DNA of 64,000 nucleotides from Streptomyces xylophagus (GCF_000716435.1 NZ_JNWO01000030.1:1-64000); one strand, 5' to 3'; shown: positions 26,183 to 36,413, counted from the first letter of the stretch. The notes: generated from the sequence alone by a model not told the origin. Numbers and translations: made by a program.

Positions 26183-29100
26183 GTGAGACCACCGATATCC
26201 GGCGGCCGCAGACGCGCCGTCCCCGCCCGCCGACTGGCCGTACTGGCCACCGCCCTGGGCCTGTTGACGGCCCTGCCGGTGCTGCCCGCCGCCGCCGACG
26301 CCGCGGCCGCCGCGCCGGATCCGCTGCTGGCCGCGCAGGCACAGGCCATGGCAGGCGGGAAGTCCGTCCCGGTGGACGCGTTGACGACGCAGGACTCCAC
26401 CACCGAGGCCCTGCCGGACGGCTCCTTCGCCAACACCACCAGCGTCCTGCCGACCCGGGTCCTCAAGGACGGCGTCTGGACCCCGCTGGACGCCACCCTG
26501 GTCGCCGACGCCCACGGCGGCTTCGCGCCCAGGGCCACCCCGAACGGCGTCACCCTCTCCGGCGGCGGCACCGGACCCCTGGTCACCCTCACCCACGCCG
26601 ACGGGCCCGGCATGAGCCTGACCCTGCCGTTCACCCTGCCCGCGCCGAGCGTCGGCGGCGACACCGCGCTGTACCCGTCGGTGCTGCCCGGCGTGGACCT
26701 GTCGGTGTCCGTCACCGAGCAGGGCGGCTTCAGCGACGTCCTGATCGTGCGCTCCGCCGCCGCGGCGGCCGACCCCCGGCTGAAGAATCTCGCGCTGGCC
26801 GCCACGACCCACGGCCTCACCCTGGCGACCACCGACGCGGACACACTGAGCGCCACGGCCTCCGACGGCGACCTGGCCTACACCAGCCCCCAGCCGCTGA
26901 TGTGGGACTCCGGCAGCACCGCGCCCGCCGGCCAGCCGGACGGCCAGGCCCCGGGCCAGACGTCCTCCGTGGGCGGTCCGGGCCCCGGCGCCACCACCGT
27001 CCCGGTCGCCATGGCCGCCACGAGCAAGGCCGTGACGCTGACCCCGGACGCCGGCATGCTCACCGACCCGGACACCCGGTTCCCGGTGTACATCGACCCG
27101 TACACCAATCCGGCCTCCTCCACGGCCGGCCACTACACCGAGATCTACTCCAGCTCGACCTGCGACAACGCGCCGCAGTACGACAAGGCGCAGACCAACG
27201 GCCAGGGCGTGGGCTACCAGCAGTGGGGCGGCGCCTGCGGCAACGGCCTGGAGCGGTCGTACTGGGCGATCGACACCAGCAAACTGCATCCGTCGTTCGT
27301 CGTCTCCGACGCCTACGTGACCGTCTCCACCAAGTTCGCGGCCAGTTACGACTGCACGCACAACCAGCCGATCACGCTCCACACCGTGAACGCGATCAGT
27401 GCGAGCACCGACTGGCTGTCGCGGCCCGGCACCCACGACAGCGCCTTCGATCCGGTGACCGACACCGTGCCCAGCGGCTTCAACTCCGGCAGCTCGTGCG
27501 GCAACAGCACCGCCATCTTCCACGTGCGGAAGCAGGCCCAGAGGATCGCCGACCAGGACGGCGACGGCTACGACGCGGACGGCACCTTCGGCGCGGCCCC
27601 CAACACCTGGACGATCGGCCTGTACGGCAACGAGTCGCAGACCTCCGGCAACGACGACTATCTGCGCATGTCGACCTCGCTGACGCTCACCACCGAGTTC
27701 GACATCCCGCCCGCCGTACCGACCGACCTGGGCATCACCCCGACCGCCACCGGCGCCTCGGCCGCCTGCACCACCAGCGGCCCGGGCTGGATCGGCGCCA
27801 CCACCTACTCGGACGCGGGCAGCAACATCACCCTGCACTCGACCGTCACCACCCAGATGTCCGGCGAGAACGTCAAGGCGCACTACTACGTCTGGGACCG
27901 CACGGTCGACCCCGACGGCGACGGCAGCGGCGCGTCCGTGTCCACCCCGGACAGCGCGTTCCTGGCCTCCGGCACCGACGCGGCGATGAAGATCGGCGCC
28001 ACGCTGAAGGACGGCCACCAGTACGGCTGGGACGTCTACGCCGAGGACGACTCGACCTCCGACCTGACCTCCGGGAAGTCCGACCACTGCTGGTTCACCA
28101 CCGACTTCACGGCCCCGCCGACCCCGGAGGTGACCGGCAACTCGTCCTTCCCACCGGTCGGTTCGGGAACCGCGGACCCGGTGGTCACCGCGGGTCCCGG
28201 CAAGACCACCCCCTTCACCGTGGCCGACGCCGACAGCCCGGCGAGCGACGACAGCTGCGACCCCGGCCCCTGCAAGTCCAGCGGCATCGCCTCCTTCCTG
28301 TGGCAGCTCGACTCCCCGCCCACCGCGGCAGACGGCCAGAGCGTCGACGCCACCGGCACCGACAGCCAGGGCAGGTCCACCGCCACGATCCCCGTCCCGA
28401 TCCGCGACTGGGGCGTGCACACGCTGTACGTGGCCGGCGTCGACAAGGCGGGCAACATCTCCACCAGCCCCTACGGCTACACCTTCACCGTCCCCTGGAA
28501 CCCGGCAACCACGATCAAGCCCGGTGACATCACCGGCGACGGCGTGCCCGACCTGCTCGCGACCACGAAGACGGGCGACCTCGACCTGATCCCGGGCGAC
28601 CACGACCCCGCCCAGGCCGCCGCCCCGGTCCAGACCGGTCCGGTCGACACGGCGCCACCGGTCAACGGCCCGGTCACCGTGTCCACCAAGGACGAGTCAC
28701 CGGACGGCTCCGGCTGGAACAACTACCTGATCGCCCACCGCGGCAACCTGCACGGGGCGAACGGCGACGACCTCTTCGCGTACAACACGACGACCAAGCA
28801 GTTCTACGTCGTCAAGAACGACCTCGACCCGGTGGACGACGCGTCCTTCCCGAGGGCGCCGTACTCCGCTCTCGGCGGCTTCATCGGCAAGCGCTACGAC
28901 CTCATCACCAAGGACGCCTGCGCGACCTCCGACATCGTCGCGGACGACACCCGCTGCCGCGGCACCGACTACGACAGCCACACCTGGAACATCAGCCAAC
29001 TCATCACGCCCGGCAACGTGTTCGGCAACACCACCGACTACCCCGCCGTCATCACCGTCGAGAACAAGGAGCTGTGGATCTACCAGTCCGACGGCGGCTA

Positions 29101-30187
29101 CCACCTCAAGAACCCGATCCTGCTCGGCGACGGCGACTGGACCGGCCAGACCCTCATCGCCGCGGGCACCTTCAAGGGCCAGCCGGTCCTGTGGTCACGC
29201 GACAAGGCGACCGGCGAGCTCTACAGCTACCCGATCACCGTGGACGCCACGACCCTGGTCCCGGCGCTGCTCCACCCCACCGTCCACACCGGCCTGCGGC
29301 TGACGCTGCCGCCGACGGCGTACCCCGTGGTCGCCTCACCGGGCGACGTCAACAGCCCCGTCGGCCTCGGCGCCACCAACCCCGGTGCCCCGGACGGCAT
29401 GCCCGACCTCTACACCGTGAACGCCTTCGGCCAACTCGTCGAGTACAACTACCGGCAGAGCCCGGTCCTCACCTTCCCGCCCACCTACGACTTCGCCGCC
29501 CCGGTCTCGCTGGGCTCGGTCACGGACACCGCCACCCACTGGTGGAAGCTCGCCGAAGGCACCGGCACCACCACCGCCGACAGCACAGGCACCCTGAACG
29601 CGAGCCTGTCCGGCGCCTACTCCTGGACGACCGACAGCACCCGCGGCAAGTCCCTCAACCTGACCGGCACCACGGGCTACGGCGCCACGAGCGGCCCCGC
29701 CGTGGACACGTCCAAGAGCTTCACGGTGTCCGCCTGGGTCAAGCTCAACTCGCTCTCCACCACGACCAACAGCACGTTCCTCTCCCAGAACGGCACCGTG
29801 AACAACGGCTTCCAGCTGTACTACTCCGCGGGCGCCCAGGTCTGGGCCTTCGGCCGCCACAGCACCGACACGACCACCGCCGCCTGGCGAGCGGTCTACG
29901 GCAGCAAGGCGACCGCGGGCCAGTGGACCCACCTGGTCGGGGTCTACGACGCCGGCGCCAAGGAGCTCCGCCTGTACGTCAACGGCAGACTGACGGGCAC
30001 CAAGGACTGGACCTACACCCCCTGGAACGCCACCGGCCCCGTACAGATAGGCCGCAAGCAGTCCTCCGGCGCCTACGGCGAGTACACCAACGGAGCGATC
30101 AGCACCATCCGCGTCTACCCCACGGCCCTGCCCCAGGCAGACGCCGCGTCAGCAGGCGACACCCCGAAGGTCACCCAACTCGACTGA
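26183..30187 (+). CDS. Secreted FG-GAP/LamG-domain surface protein
   Basis: A 1334-aa protein from GTG 26183 behind GAAGGA. It has a signal peptide (LAVLATALGLLTALPVLPAA), then beta-rich regions containing many Asp-rich calcium-type loops (DQDGDGYDADG, DPDGDGSG). An FG-GAP-like unit (GDITGDGVPDLLATT) lies near 780. A C-terminal LamG/concanavalin domain (FTVSAWVKLNSLS, QWTHLVGVYDAGAKELRLYV) spans about 1115-1320. No sortase motif is seen. Divergent pairing with a giant RHS gene suggests a shared cell-surface or envelope role; ligand unknown. Confidence 0.82.
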   Translation: MRPPISGGRRRAVPARRLAVLATALGLLTALPVLPAAADAAAAAPDPLLAAQAQAMAGGKSVPVDALTTQDSTTEALPDGSFANTTSVLPTRVLKDGVWTPLDATLVADAHGGFAPRATPNGVTLSGGGTGPLVTLTHADGPGMSLTLPFTLPAPSVGGDTALYPSVLPGVDLSVSVTEQGGFSDVLIVRSAAAAADPRLKNLALAATTHGLTLATTDADTLSATASDGDLAYTSPQPLMWDSGSTAPAGQPDGQAPGQTSSVGGPGPGATTVPVAMAATSKAVTLTPDAGMLTDPDTRFPVYIDPYTNPASSTAGHYTEIYSSSTCDNAPQYDKAQTNGQGVGYQQWGGACGNGLERSYWAIDTSKLHPSFVVSDAYVTVSTKFAASYDCTHNQPITLHTVNAISASTDWLSRPGTHDSAFDPVTDTVPSGFNSGSSCGNSTAIFHVRKQAQRIADQDGDGYDADGTFGAAPNTWTIGLYGNESQTSGNDDYLRMSTSLTLTTEFDIPPAVPTDLGITPTATGASAACTTSGPGWIGATTYSDAGSNITLHSTVTTQMSGENVKAHYYVWDRTVDPDGDGSGASVSTPDSAFLASGTDAAMKIGATLKDGHQYGWDVYAEDDSTSDLTSGKSDHCWFTTDFTAPPTPEVTGNSSFPPVGSGTADPVVTAGPGKTTPFTVADADSPASDDSCDPGPCKSSGIASFLWQLDSPPTAADGQSVDATGTDSQGRSTATIPVPIRDWGVHTLYVAGVDKAGNISTSPYGYTFTVPWNPATTIKPGDITGDGVPDLLATTKTGDLDLIPGDHDPAQAAAPVQTGPVDTAPPVNGPVTVSTKDESPDGSGWNNYLIAHRGNLHGANGDDLFAYNTTTKQFYVVKNDLDPVDDASFPRAPYSALGGFIGKRYDLITKDACATSDIVADDTRCRGTDYDSHTWNISQLITPGNVFGNTTDYPAVITVENKELWIYQSDGGYHLKNPILLGDGDWTGQTLIAAGTFKGQPVLWSRDKATGELYSYPITVDATTLVPALLHPTVHTGLRLTLPPTAYPVVASPGDVNSPVGLGATNPGAPDGMPDLYTVNAFGQLVEYNYRQSPVLTFPPTYDFAAPVSLGSVTDTATHWWKLAEGTGTTTADSTGTLNASLSGAYSWTTDSTRGKSLNLTGTTGYGATSGPAVDTSKSFTVSAWVKLNSLSTTTNSTFLSQNGTVNNGFQLYYSAGAQVWAFGRHSTDTTTAAWRAVYGSKATAGQWTHLVGVYDAGAKELRLYVNGRLTGTKDWTYTPWNATGPVQIGRKQSSGAYGEYTNGAISTIRVYPTALPQADAASAGDTPKVTQLD

Positions 30188-30199
30188 CCACCGGGACAC

Positions 30200-30234
30200 G
30201 GCGCCCCGCTCCGGCTCGGCCGGGGCGGGGCGCC
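30200..30234 (+). terminator. Hairpin terminator after LamG gene
   Basis: GGCGCCCCGC (30200-30209) pairs perfectly with GCGGGGCGCC (30225-30234), 12 bp after the stop codon. It also lies next to the convergent amidohydrolase fragment and may act in both directions. Confidence 0.75.
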
Positions 30235-30242
30235 ACCCGGCG

Positions 30243-30530
30243 TCACGCGAACCTCGGAAACAGCCTGAGCGCGTTCTCCCGTTCCACGCCCCGGAGTTGG
30301 TCCCCCGTGAAGCCGTCGAAGCCGGTGAGGTTCTCGATGTTGCGCACGACCATGGGCTCCGGAGTCGCAGGCCAGTCGGTGCCGAACAGGATGTGGTCGG
30401 GCGAGGTCACTTCGAGCGTCGGCAGCAGGGAGTTGCGACTTCCGGCCAGGGCCGTCTCGTAGTAGAGCCCGCGCAGCACCTCCGCCACGTGCGCCGGATC
30501 GATGTCCGCGTCGTCCGGCCCCCGCCCCAT
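30243..30530 (-). pseudogene. C-terminal fragment of amidohydrolase (TIM-barrel, Amidohydro_2-like)
   Basis: The leftward frame reads LRGLYYETALAG, VTSPDHILFGTDWPATPEP and ENLTGFDGFTGDQL before its stop, which is the metal-binding end of amidohydrolase-2 decarboxylase-type enzymes. Roughly the first two thirds are missing. Upstream sequence beyond about 30530 belongs to an oppositely oriented dehydrogenase fragment, so a deletion joined two broken genes. Confidence 0.7.
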
Positions 30531-31098
30531 GACGCAGACGCTCGTCGACACCGCCGCCCTGCGAGCCGGCCGGCGGGTGCTGGTCCTCGGGGCGGCCGGC
30601 GGCGTGGGACATCTGGCGGTGCAGGTCGCCAAGGCGCGCGGCGCGTACGTCATCGGCACGGCGTCCGCCGACAAGCACGACTTCCTACGGGGCCTGGGCA
30701 CGGACGAGGCCATCGACCGCGCGGCGGACATCGCGAAGGAGGCCCGCGACATCGACGTGGTCCTCGACGTGGTCCTCGACCTGGTCGGCGGCACCGACCG
30801 GCTGCGCTCCCTGGACACACTCGGGCCGGGCGGCGTCCTGGTGTCGAGCCTGCCCGTCGACTTCGACGAAGTGACCCGGCGCGCCGCCGAGTTGGGGGTC
30901 CGGGCCACGAACATCGTGGTCGAGCACGAGCGTGCGGCCATGACCGGCATCGCCACGCTCGCCGGTTCCGGTCGACCGCGCGCCCACATCGCCGGCACCT
31001 ATCCACTCGCCGAGGTCGCCAAGGCCCACATGGACGCCGAGGCGGGCGGCGCCCTGGGCAAGCCGGTCCTCACCGTCCGCCCATGGGGCCCGAGTTGA
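30529..31098 (+). pseudogene. C-terminal half of quinone-oxidoreductase/alcohol dehydrogenase family
   Basis: ATG 30529 opens a 189-residue frame beginning in the linker before the Rossmann fold: LVDTAALRAGRRVLVLGAAG, then VGHLAVQVAKARGAYVIG and PLAEVAKAHMDAEAGGALGK at the end. The GroES-like catalytic half expected before it is absent, and no ribosome-binding site is visible. The Rossmann half alone should not be catalytically competent. It meets the amidohydrolase fragment head to head. Confidence 0.7.
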
Positions 31099-31128
31099 GG
31101 GTCCGCCACCCTCAACTCGGGCCCCATG
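31082..31128. terminator. Perfect 21-bp inverted repeat terminator
   Basis: CATGGGGCCCGAGTTGAGGG and one more base pair exactly with the copy ending at 31128 around a 5-base loop CCGCC. It overlaps the last codons of the dehydrogenase fragment and separates it from the convergent LAxTG gene. Confidence 0.85.
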
Positions 31129-31178
31129 CCGATCAATCCCCATCTTCGCTATTGCGGTTCGCGAGGTGACGGAACGCC

Positions 31179-32765
31179 TCATCGGCCGCCGACGCCCTGC
31201 CGCCGTGACCTCCGCGCCGCCAGGAACACCAGCGCGCCGCCCGCCACCAGCAGGGCGGCGGTGCCCGCGCGCAGCAGGGCTCCGTCCGCGCCCGTGGCGG
31301 CGAGCCCGCCGCCGGTCGTCGTCCCGCCGCTGGTTCCCGCCCCGGAGCCGGACGGGCTCGCGGTGGCCGTGGCCGACGGGGACGCGGAGGCGCTGGGTGA
31401 CGGGCTGGACGTCGCCGAGCCGGTGGCCTTCACCGTGATCGCCGCGGTGTCGTTCGACGCGTCGTCGTCACGGTTGGGGTACTCGGGGTTCTCCACCGCC
31501 CGCACGCTGCCGGTCGCGCCGGGGACGACCCGGTCGATCCGCACCGTGAACTCCTGGGTCACGGAGTCGCCTGGCTTGAAGTCCGTGCTGGCGATGTCGC
31601 AGGTGTAGCTCTTCGCGCCGGCCTTGCCCGGTGTGCAGTTCCACCGCGGCCCGGGGTCGCCCTGTTCGCCGGGGCCGGGGGCGCCGGTGATGGTGGTGCC
31701 GGCGGGCGGGGTCACCACGAACGTGCCGGAGTTGTCGGCGTCCATCCACCGGAAGTTCATCCAGCCCGGCCCGTTGTTCCGCACGCCCAGGGTGATGCTC
31801 ACCGTCTTGCCGACCTTGCCCTCGGCCGTGTCACCGAGCGCCTGGTAGTCGGCGTGCTGGGTGGTGGCGAAGGTGCCGTACCCGGAGCCGGTGAATCCGG
31901 AGCCGGAGGCGACGGACTTCAGGCCGAGCGGCGCGCCGGTGCCGGTCCCGGGGAAGTCGGACGGGTGGAAGGAGTCGGGCGCGGTGCCGCCGACCGGCCA
32001 CACGACGTAGCTGTTGTAGCCGTACATCGTGTCCTTGGCGGCGGTGTAGCGCAGCGGCGCGTCCGTCTCGTAGGCCGCGCCGGGCGCGACCGGGGTGTCG
32101 AACCGGCACCAGGCACCGACGTCGGGCCGGTCCGCGTAGTGGCAGTTGGAGTGGTCACGGGCGAGAGAGACGCCTTCCGAGTCCTGCACCAGCAGCATGA
32201 CGCCCTTGTCGGCGGGGGCTGTTCCGGTGTCGGCGAAGGCCGGGGTGCGCTCGAAGCCGGCGCCGGGCGCGATGCCCTTCAGCGCCGGGTAGGGCCGGGC
32301 GACGAGCTTCGGCCCGCCGACCAGGACGTCCGTCTTCCCCGTCACGGTGGCCGCGTCGGAGGCGGTCGCGGTGTAGGTGATGGCACCGGTGTCGCCCGCC
32401 TTGGCGGCCGCGGTGGGCTTCAGGAAGAACGGGTCGATCGACTCCCCGCCCGACAGCGGGCCCACGTCGCACCTCACCTTCAGGGTGCCGGTGCTCACGC
32501 AGTCCCCCGTGACCACCATCGTCGCCTTCCCGGCGAGGGACGACGCGTCGACCGCGACCGAGACGTCATGGGCGTCCCCGCCCGAGGCGGTGATGCCGAG
32601 GCCCAGGTTCGGGCCCTCGCCCTCGGTGGGGAGGTAGTAGTTCTCCTGGGCGTCCAGGACGAGCGTCGCTCCGGCGGCGTGCGCGGCCGGGGTCGCGACC
32701 GCCATAACGGCGGTCGCGAAAGCGGCGGCCGCCGCTGTCCGCCATGTTCTACGTATCGTCAGCAC
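31179..32765 (-). CDS. LAxTG cell-wall-anchored surface protein
   Basis: 528 aa from GTG 32765, giving VLTIRRTWRTAAAAAFATAV and an AHA signal-peptidase site. The extracellular part has repeated beta-sandwich-like segments (DUF11-type, for example VRNNGPGWMNFRW). A Ser/Thr/Pro/Ala-rich wall-spanning region follows, then LAATGADG, a hydrophobic helix and RRSRRQ. LAxTG is the motif used by class E sortases in Streptomyces, so covalent attachment to peptidoglycan is likely. No sortase is in the window. No strong Shine-Dalgarno is seen, so the start is less sure than the frame. Confidence 0.82.
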   Translation of the reverse strand: MLTIRRTWRTAAAAAFATAVMAVATPAAHAAGATLVLDAQENYYLPTEGEGPNLGLGITASGGDAHDVSVAVDASSLAGKATMVVTGDCVSTGTLKVRCDVGPLSGGESIDPFFLKPTAAAKAGDTGAITYTATASDAATVTGKTDVLVGGPKLVARPYPALKGIAPGAGFERTPAFADTGTAPADKGVMLLVQDSEGVSLARDHSNCHYADRPDVGAWCRFDTPVAPGAAYETDAPLRYTAAKDTMYGYNSYVVWPVGGTAPDSFHPSDFPGTGTGAPLGLKSVASGSGFTGSGYGTFATTQHADYQALGDTAEGKVGKTVSITLGVRNNGPGWMNFRWMDADNSGTFVVTPPAGTTITGAPGPGEQGDPGPRWNCTPGKAGAKSYTCDIASTDFKPGDSVTQEFTVRIDRVVPGATGSVRAVENPEYPNRDDDASNDTAAITVKATGSATSSPSPSASASPSATATASPSGSGAGTSGGTTTGGGLAATGADGALLRAGTAALLVAGGALVFLAARRSRRQGVGGR

Positions 32766-33070
32766 GTTACGTGGACACGCCAGAACACCGGAAGGTTGCG
32801 CCCGAGCGTCCGTCAGCCGACGGACGGGTTGCGCTCCGGAAACCTCCCCGGAGCACCCGAACCAGCGACAGCCGACGGCCAGAAGTTCACCGGGAATCGA
32901 CACAGACCAACGCGGGGACAGCCGCGCCCGAATACGTCCCGGTGTCCTGCGAGCGTCCCGAATTCGACGTCCAACGGCTCACACCGGGCGGATTCACCCC
33001 GTTCGGGCAAAGTTGACGCTCCGACACCCAAAAACAAACGTCTCCGCAGGTCAAAGACCTGCACAGGTAA
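32766..33070. other. Intergenic region with small hairpins
   Basis: No gene is supported. A perfect hairpin CGTCCGTC-agcc-GACGGACG lies at 32807-32826, and GCAGGTC-aaa-GACCTGC lies near 33047-33063 just before the tRNA-derived repeat. The region probably holds the promoter of the leftward LAxTG gene. Confidence 0.5.
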
Positions 33071-33157
33071 GGCGGGTGGGACTCTAACCCACGGCCGACG
33101 GATTATGAGTCCTTCGAGGATCTCAGCGGCCCATTTCGATCCATGCCCATCTTGGCC
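33071..33157 (-). repeat. attL-like direct repeat, copy A (tRNA 3' fragment, mutated)
   Basis: This 87-bp segment matches 36518-36604 at 79 of 87 positions without gaps and in the same orientation. On the minus strand it contains the anticodon loop CTCATAA, variable region and T arm of a tRNA. One T-loop base is changed, and the acceptor end is degraded compared with copy B. A further 20-bp similarity (33171-33190 versus 36771-36790) lies beyond it. Probably a left attachment site of an older integrated element. Confidence 0.7.
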
Positions 33158-33296
33158 TCGAAACCAGGCACAGCGGATTTCTTTTCCAACGAGGAACAGG
33201 CCGGCCAGGAAACCCTTTCCGTGCTGTCAGTGGTCTCTGTTAGCTTCAGGCGCTCGTGCGATCCACGAGCATCAAGTACTCACAGGGGAGGGCCAC

Positions 33297-35447
33297 TTGA
33301 CCAGGTTCACAAGGACAGGCAGACGCAGACGCACGGTGGTGGGGAGCTGTGCGGCGGCGCTGTTGGCCACGGCTGCCGGGACGGCGTACGCGGTGGACAA
33401 CCTGCCGCCGAATCAGCCGCTTGTCCAAGACCTCCAGTCGGGAGGCAAGGCATGCGCGACCGGTGACGACACGCCATACGTTTCGGCGCCTCCCAGGCTC
33501 AGCGCAGTGCTGTACGACCCGGAGGAGGACAACCAGCCCTCCGAATCCAGCCCGCTCAGTGGCGAGTTCGAAGCCTGGTGGACGGACGCGGCCGGAGTGA
33601 AACAGCAGCGCACCTACACCACGATCACTCTTTCCTCGGGGTTGCGCCAGTACTGGACGATGCCGAACGACATCCCGGCGAACACCGTCGTCTCCTGGCA
33701 TGTCCGCGCGAACGACGGCAAGGCGACCTCCACGTGGAGCGACGAGGGCGACGGCTCGGTCTGCTCGTTCGTGTACGACGACGTGAGCCCGGAGAAGGCG
33801 ACGATCACCTCTCCCGAATACCCCACCCCGGAGGACGTGTTCTGGGTGGACGGAGTGGGCGTCTACGGCCACTTCACCATGGACTCGCCGTCCGACGACG
33901 TGGTGTCGTACACGTACGGCTTCGTGGGCGGCCCTTACGGCACCGTCTCCGCGGCGCGGCCGGGCGCGGCCGTGACCATTCCGTACCTGCCGCTCTCCGC
34001 GGGACCCAAGTCGCTGACGGTCCGCGCGATCGACCGGTCGGGCCGAAGCAGCGGTGAGTCGCGTTACAACTTCAACGTGCAGGCCGGCCGCGCTCCCGTC
34101 GCCCGCTGGAAGCTGGACGACCCGGCGGACTCCAGTTCGGCCAGCGCCGAGACCGGCACCGCCGCCCGTGCCGGGACCGGGGTGACCTTCGGCGGCCCGG
34201 CGCCCACAGGCACCACGGCCACCGCCACGGTCGGCCTCGACGGCAGCGGCGACGGCTTTCTCACCCCGGACGCCCCGGCGGCCGACCTCCGTAAGACCTT
34301 CGCGGTGAGCGCGTGGGTACGGCCCGCCGAAACCGACCGGGACATGACCGTCCTCAGTCAGGATGCCGACGGGGCGCCCGGCTTCGACCTCGGGCTGCGC
34401 CACCAGGACTCCGGGCCCACCTGGTCGTTCACGATCGGCGGCGCACAGGTGTCCGGCGGCGCCCCCGAGACCGGCGAGTGGACCCATCTGCTGGGGCTGT
34501 ACGACGCCGAGACCGGAAAGGCACGGCTGTACGTCAACGGCCACGAGACCGGGACCGCGGCCGACGCGACTCCCGCCGAGGCGGCCGGCGCCTTCCAGAT
34601 CGGGCGCGCCCTCGGTGTTGCCGGCTATGAGGACCAGTGGCACGGGGACATCGGTGACGTACAGGTTCACGACCGGGTCGTGGTGCCGGACGAGGTAGCC
34701 GAACTGGCGTACCGCAAGCCGAAGTTGCTCGGCCACTGGTCGCTGGAGAACGCGACGGACGGTGTGAGCCCCGAACAGTCGGACGGCGCGCCGCTGCGGC
34801 TCGGCACGGGGGCTTCGATCTACCGGGGCTCCGACAGTTCCTGCATCCCGGACATCGACCCGGACTGCACCTACGTGCCGCCGCCACTCGTCGGCGACGG
34901 GCATCTGCGGCTGGACGGCGAGAGCGGGTACGCCGCTACCGACGGGCCCGTCGTGGACACCGGGGACAGTTTCACTCTCGGCGTCGTCGTACGCCTCGCG
35001 GACTCCGAGCCCGCTCACCCGATGACCGTGCTCTCGCAGGCAGGCGAGCACACCGACGCCTTCAAGGTGCGCTACGACCCGTCCACGTACACCTGGCAAC
35101 TGGTGATGCCGGAGAAGGACGAGGCCGGAGCCCCCGAGAAGGTGGTGTCCCAGATCGTGGGCGCGGACGGAGGCGAGGGCCAGGGCCATCGCCTCGCCGT
35201 GGTCTACGACGACGCCACCGACACGATCAAGCTCTACGTCGACGGCTACACCAACGCCCAGGCGACCGCGAGCCTCCCCAACGGCTGGCACAGCACCGGT
35301 GCCCTCCAGATCGGCCGGGCCAGGTCCGGTGACGGCTGGGGCGAGTACCTGCATGGCGACGTGGACGAGGTACAGGCCTACGCCGGCGCGCTGAGGGACG
35401 GCGACGTCCGCGGCCTGGGGTTGGGCACGGATCCTTGTCTGTGCTGA
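33297..35447 (+). CDS. Secreted protein with two LamG-like domains
   Basis: 716 aa from TTG 33297 with GGGGAGGG upstream. It has an Arg-rich signal peptide (RRRRTVVGSCAAALLATAAG, TAYA). An Ig/fibronectin-like region (residues ~45-255) precedes two LamG/concanavalin domains: FAVSAWVRPAETDRDMTVLS with WTHLLGLYDAETGKARLYV, and FTLGVVVRLADSE with LAVVYDDATDTIKLYVDG. It resembles the C-terminal domain of the protein at 26183-30187. Location between the two att-like repeats suggests cargo of a former mobile element. Confidence 0.82.
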   Translation: MTRFTRTGRRRRTVVGSCAAALLATAAGTAYAVDNLPPNQPLVQDLQSGGKACATGDDTPYVSAPPRLSAVLYDPEEDNQPSESSPLSGEFEAWWTDAAGVKQQRTYTTITLSSGLRQYWTMPNDIPANTVVSWHVRANDGKATSTWSDEGDGSVCSFVYDDVSPEKATITSPEYPTPEDVFWVDGVGVYGHFTMDSPSDDVVSYTYGFVGGPYGTVSAARPGAAVTIPYLPLSAGPKSLTVRAIDRSGRSSGESRYNFNVQAGRAPVARWKLDDPADSSSASAETGTAARAGTGVTFGGPAPTGTTATATVGLDGSGDGFLTPDAPAADLRKTFAVSAWVRPAETDRDMTVLSQDADGAPGFDLGLRHQDSGPTWSFTIGGAQVSGGAPETGEWTHLLGLYDAETGKARLYVNGHETGTAADATPAEAAGAFQIGRALGVAGYEDQWHGDIGDVQVHDRVVVPDEVAELAYRKPKLLGHWSLENATDGVSPEQSDGAPLRLGTGASIYRGSDSSCIPDIDPDCTYVPPPLVGDGHLRLDGESGYAATDGPVVDTGDSFTLGVVVRLADSEPAHPMTVLSQAGEHTDAFKVRYDPSTYTWQLVMPEKDEAGAPEKVVSQIVGADGGEGQGHRLAVVYDDATDTIKLYVDGYTNAQATASLPNGWHSTGALQIGRARSGDGWGEYLHGDVDEVQAYAGALRDGDVRGLGLGTDPCLC

Positions 35448-36094
35448 GACGTCATCCGCTTGTCGATCACGGGACTGGCCTGGTCGAACAGGGTTCGTGA
35501 TCGGGTGATCGCGTGAGGGCCGATGCATGACAGCAGGGCCTCTTGGTAGTTCGGGGTTGCGAACCAAACCGATCACCAGGAGGCCCTGTTGCCGCGATCT
35601 CTCGCGTCCGCGTGTGTGGAGTCCGACTCGGCGTCCCTGTCCTGTGACGGCCTCGCGCACAGGTTCGGCAACGCGGCGGACGGGCCGGACCTCATCCCGA
35701 GGGCTCCGACGTAACGGAGGCGGAGTGGCGGGTGGTGCGGCCGCTACTGCCGGTTCCGGCCTGACTGCCGGCCGGCAACGTCTCGTAGTCACGCACCAGG
35801 TGACGCAGCCCCTCCCCCTCGCCGGGACGACCTCCAGCCCCAGGACTGCGGCCAGTTGCCAGCAGCGCATGCCCTCCCGGCCGACCTCCGACTCCAGCAC
35901 CGCCACGATCCGCCGGTAATCCGGCACAAGGACCCACGCCGCCATGCCCTCCACCCGCCGCGGCACCCAACACCGCGCCGCGGGAAGTCACGGCCCGCTA
36001 CCGGCACCTGCGGACACTCGACGAGGCCCGCGAACTGGTGGCCGAGGGCGCTCTGGACATCGGCCTACTGCTGGACTAGCGCGCATACCACCCC
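35448..36094. mobile_element. Insertion-sequence remnants
   Basis: No intact gene. An IS-end-like stretch has inverted copies of AGGGCCTC near 35540 and 35580, then a truncated reading frame from TTG 35589 behind AGGAGG (PRSLASACVESDSASLSC). At 35705-35764 the words DVTEAEWRVVRPLLP match the N-terminus of IS5-type transposases and stop at once. On the minus strand 35780-35945 reads VLVPDYRRIVAVLESEVG and shifts frame. These look like nested, decayed transposons. Confidence 0.6.
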
Positions 36095-36112
36095 ACGAGC
36101 GCGGGCACGGCG

Positions 36113-36413
36113 ACCGTCCCCCTCCGCCAGAACACCGCCGAATGGGACGACAGGATCGCCGCCGGCCTCGTCGCGATCTGCGACATCACCGAACTGGAAG
36201 TCCTCTACTCAGCCCGCTCCGCTACGGACCACACCTGCTTGAAGACGGCCCTCGACGCCCACTACCCCTGGTGCCCCATACCCGACGGCGTCTATCGGCG
36301 CTCCCGCAGCCGCGGAATAGGCGGGACTCACCCTCCTCCACGACGACCGCGACTTCGAAACCATCGCCCGCACAACAGGCCAGCCGGTCCGCACGATCGA
36401 CCTCAGGCAGTAG
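36113..36413 (+). pseudogene. Broken PIN-domain (VapC-like) toxin
   Basis: One frame reads AEWDDRIAAGLVAICDITEL, then LEVLYSARS, with the conserved acidic residues of a PIN ribonuclease. It continues ALDAHYPWCPIPDGVYRR, then lacks the central segment. Another frame resumes with LTLLHDDRDFETIARTTGQP and ends VRTIDLRQ. The deletion and frameshift make it non-functional. No antitoxin partner is clearly intact upstream. Confidence 0.65.

Noticed and set aside
26105..28603. 832-codon leftward open frame opposite the FG-GAP/LamG gene
   Set aside because: Composition is Gly/Val/Arg-rich nonsense, antisense to a protein with signal peptide and clear domains.
33246..35966. 906-codon leftward open frame opposite the second LamG gene
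   Set aside because: Only its first ~50 codons resemble anything (an IS fragment); the rest is an antisense shadow.
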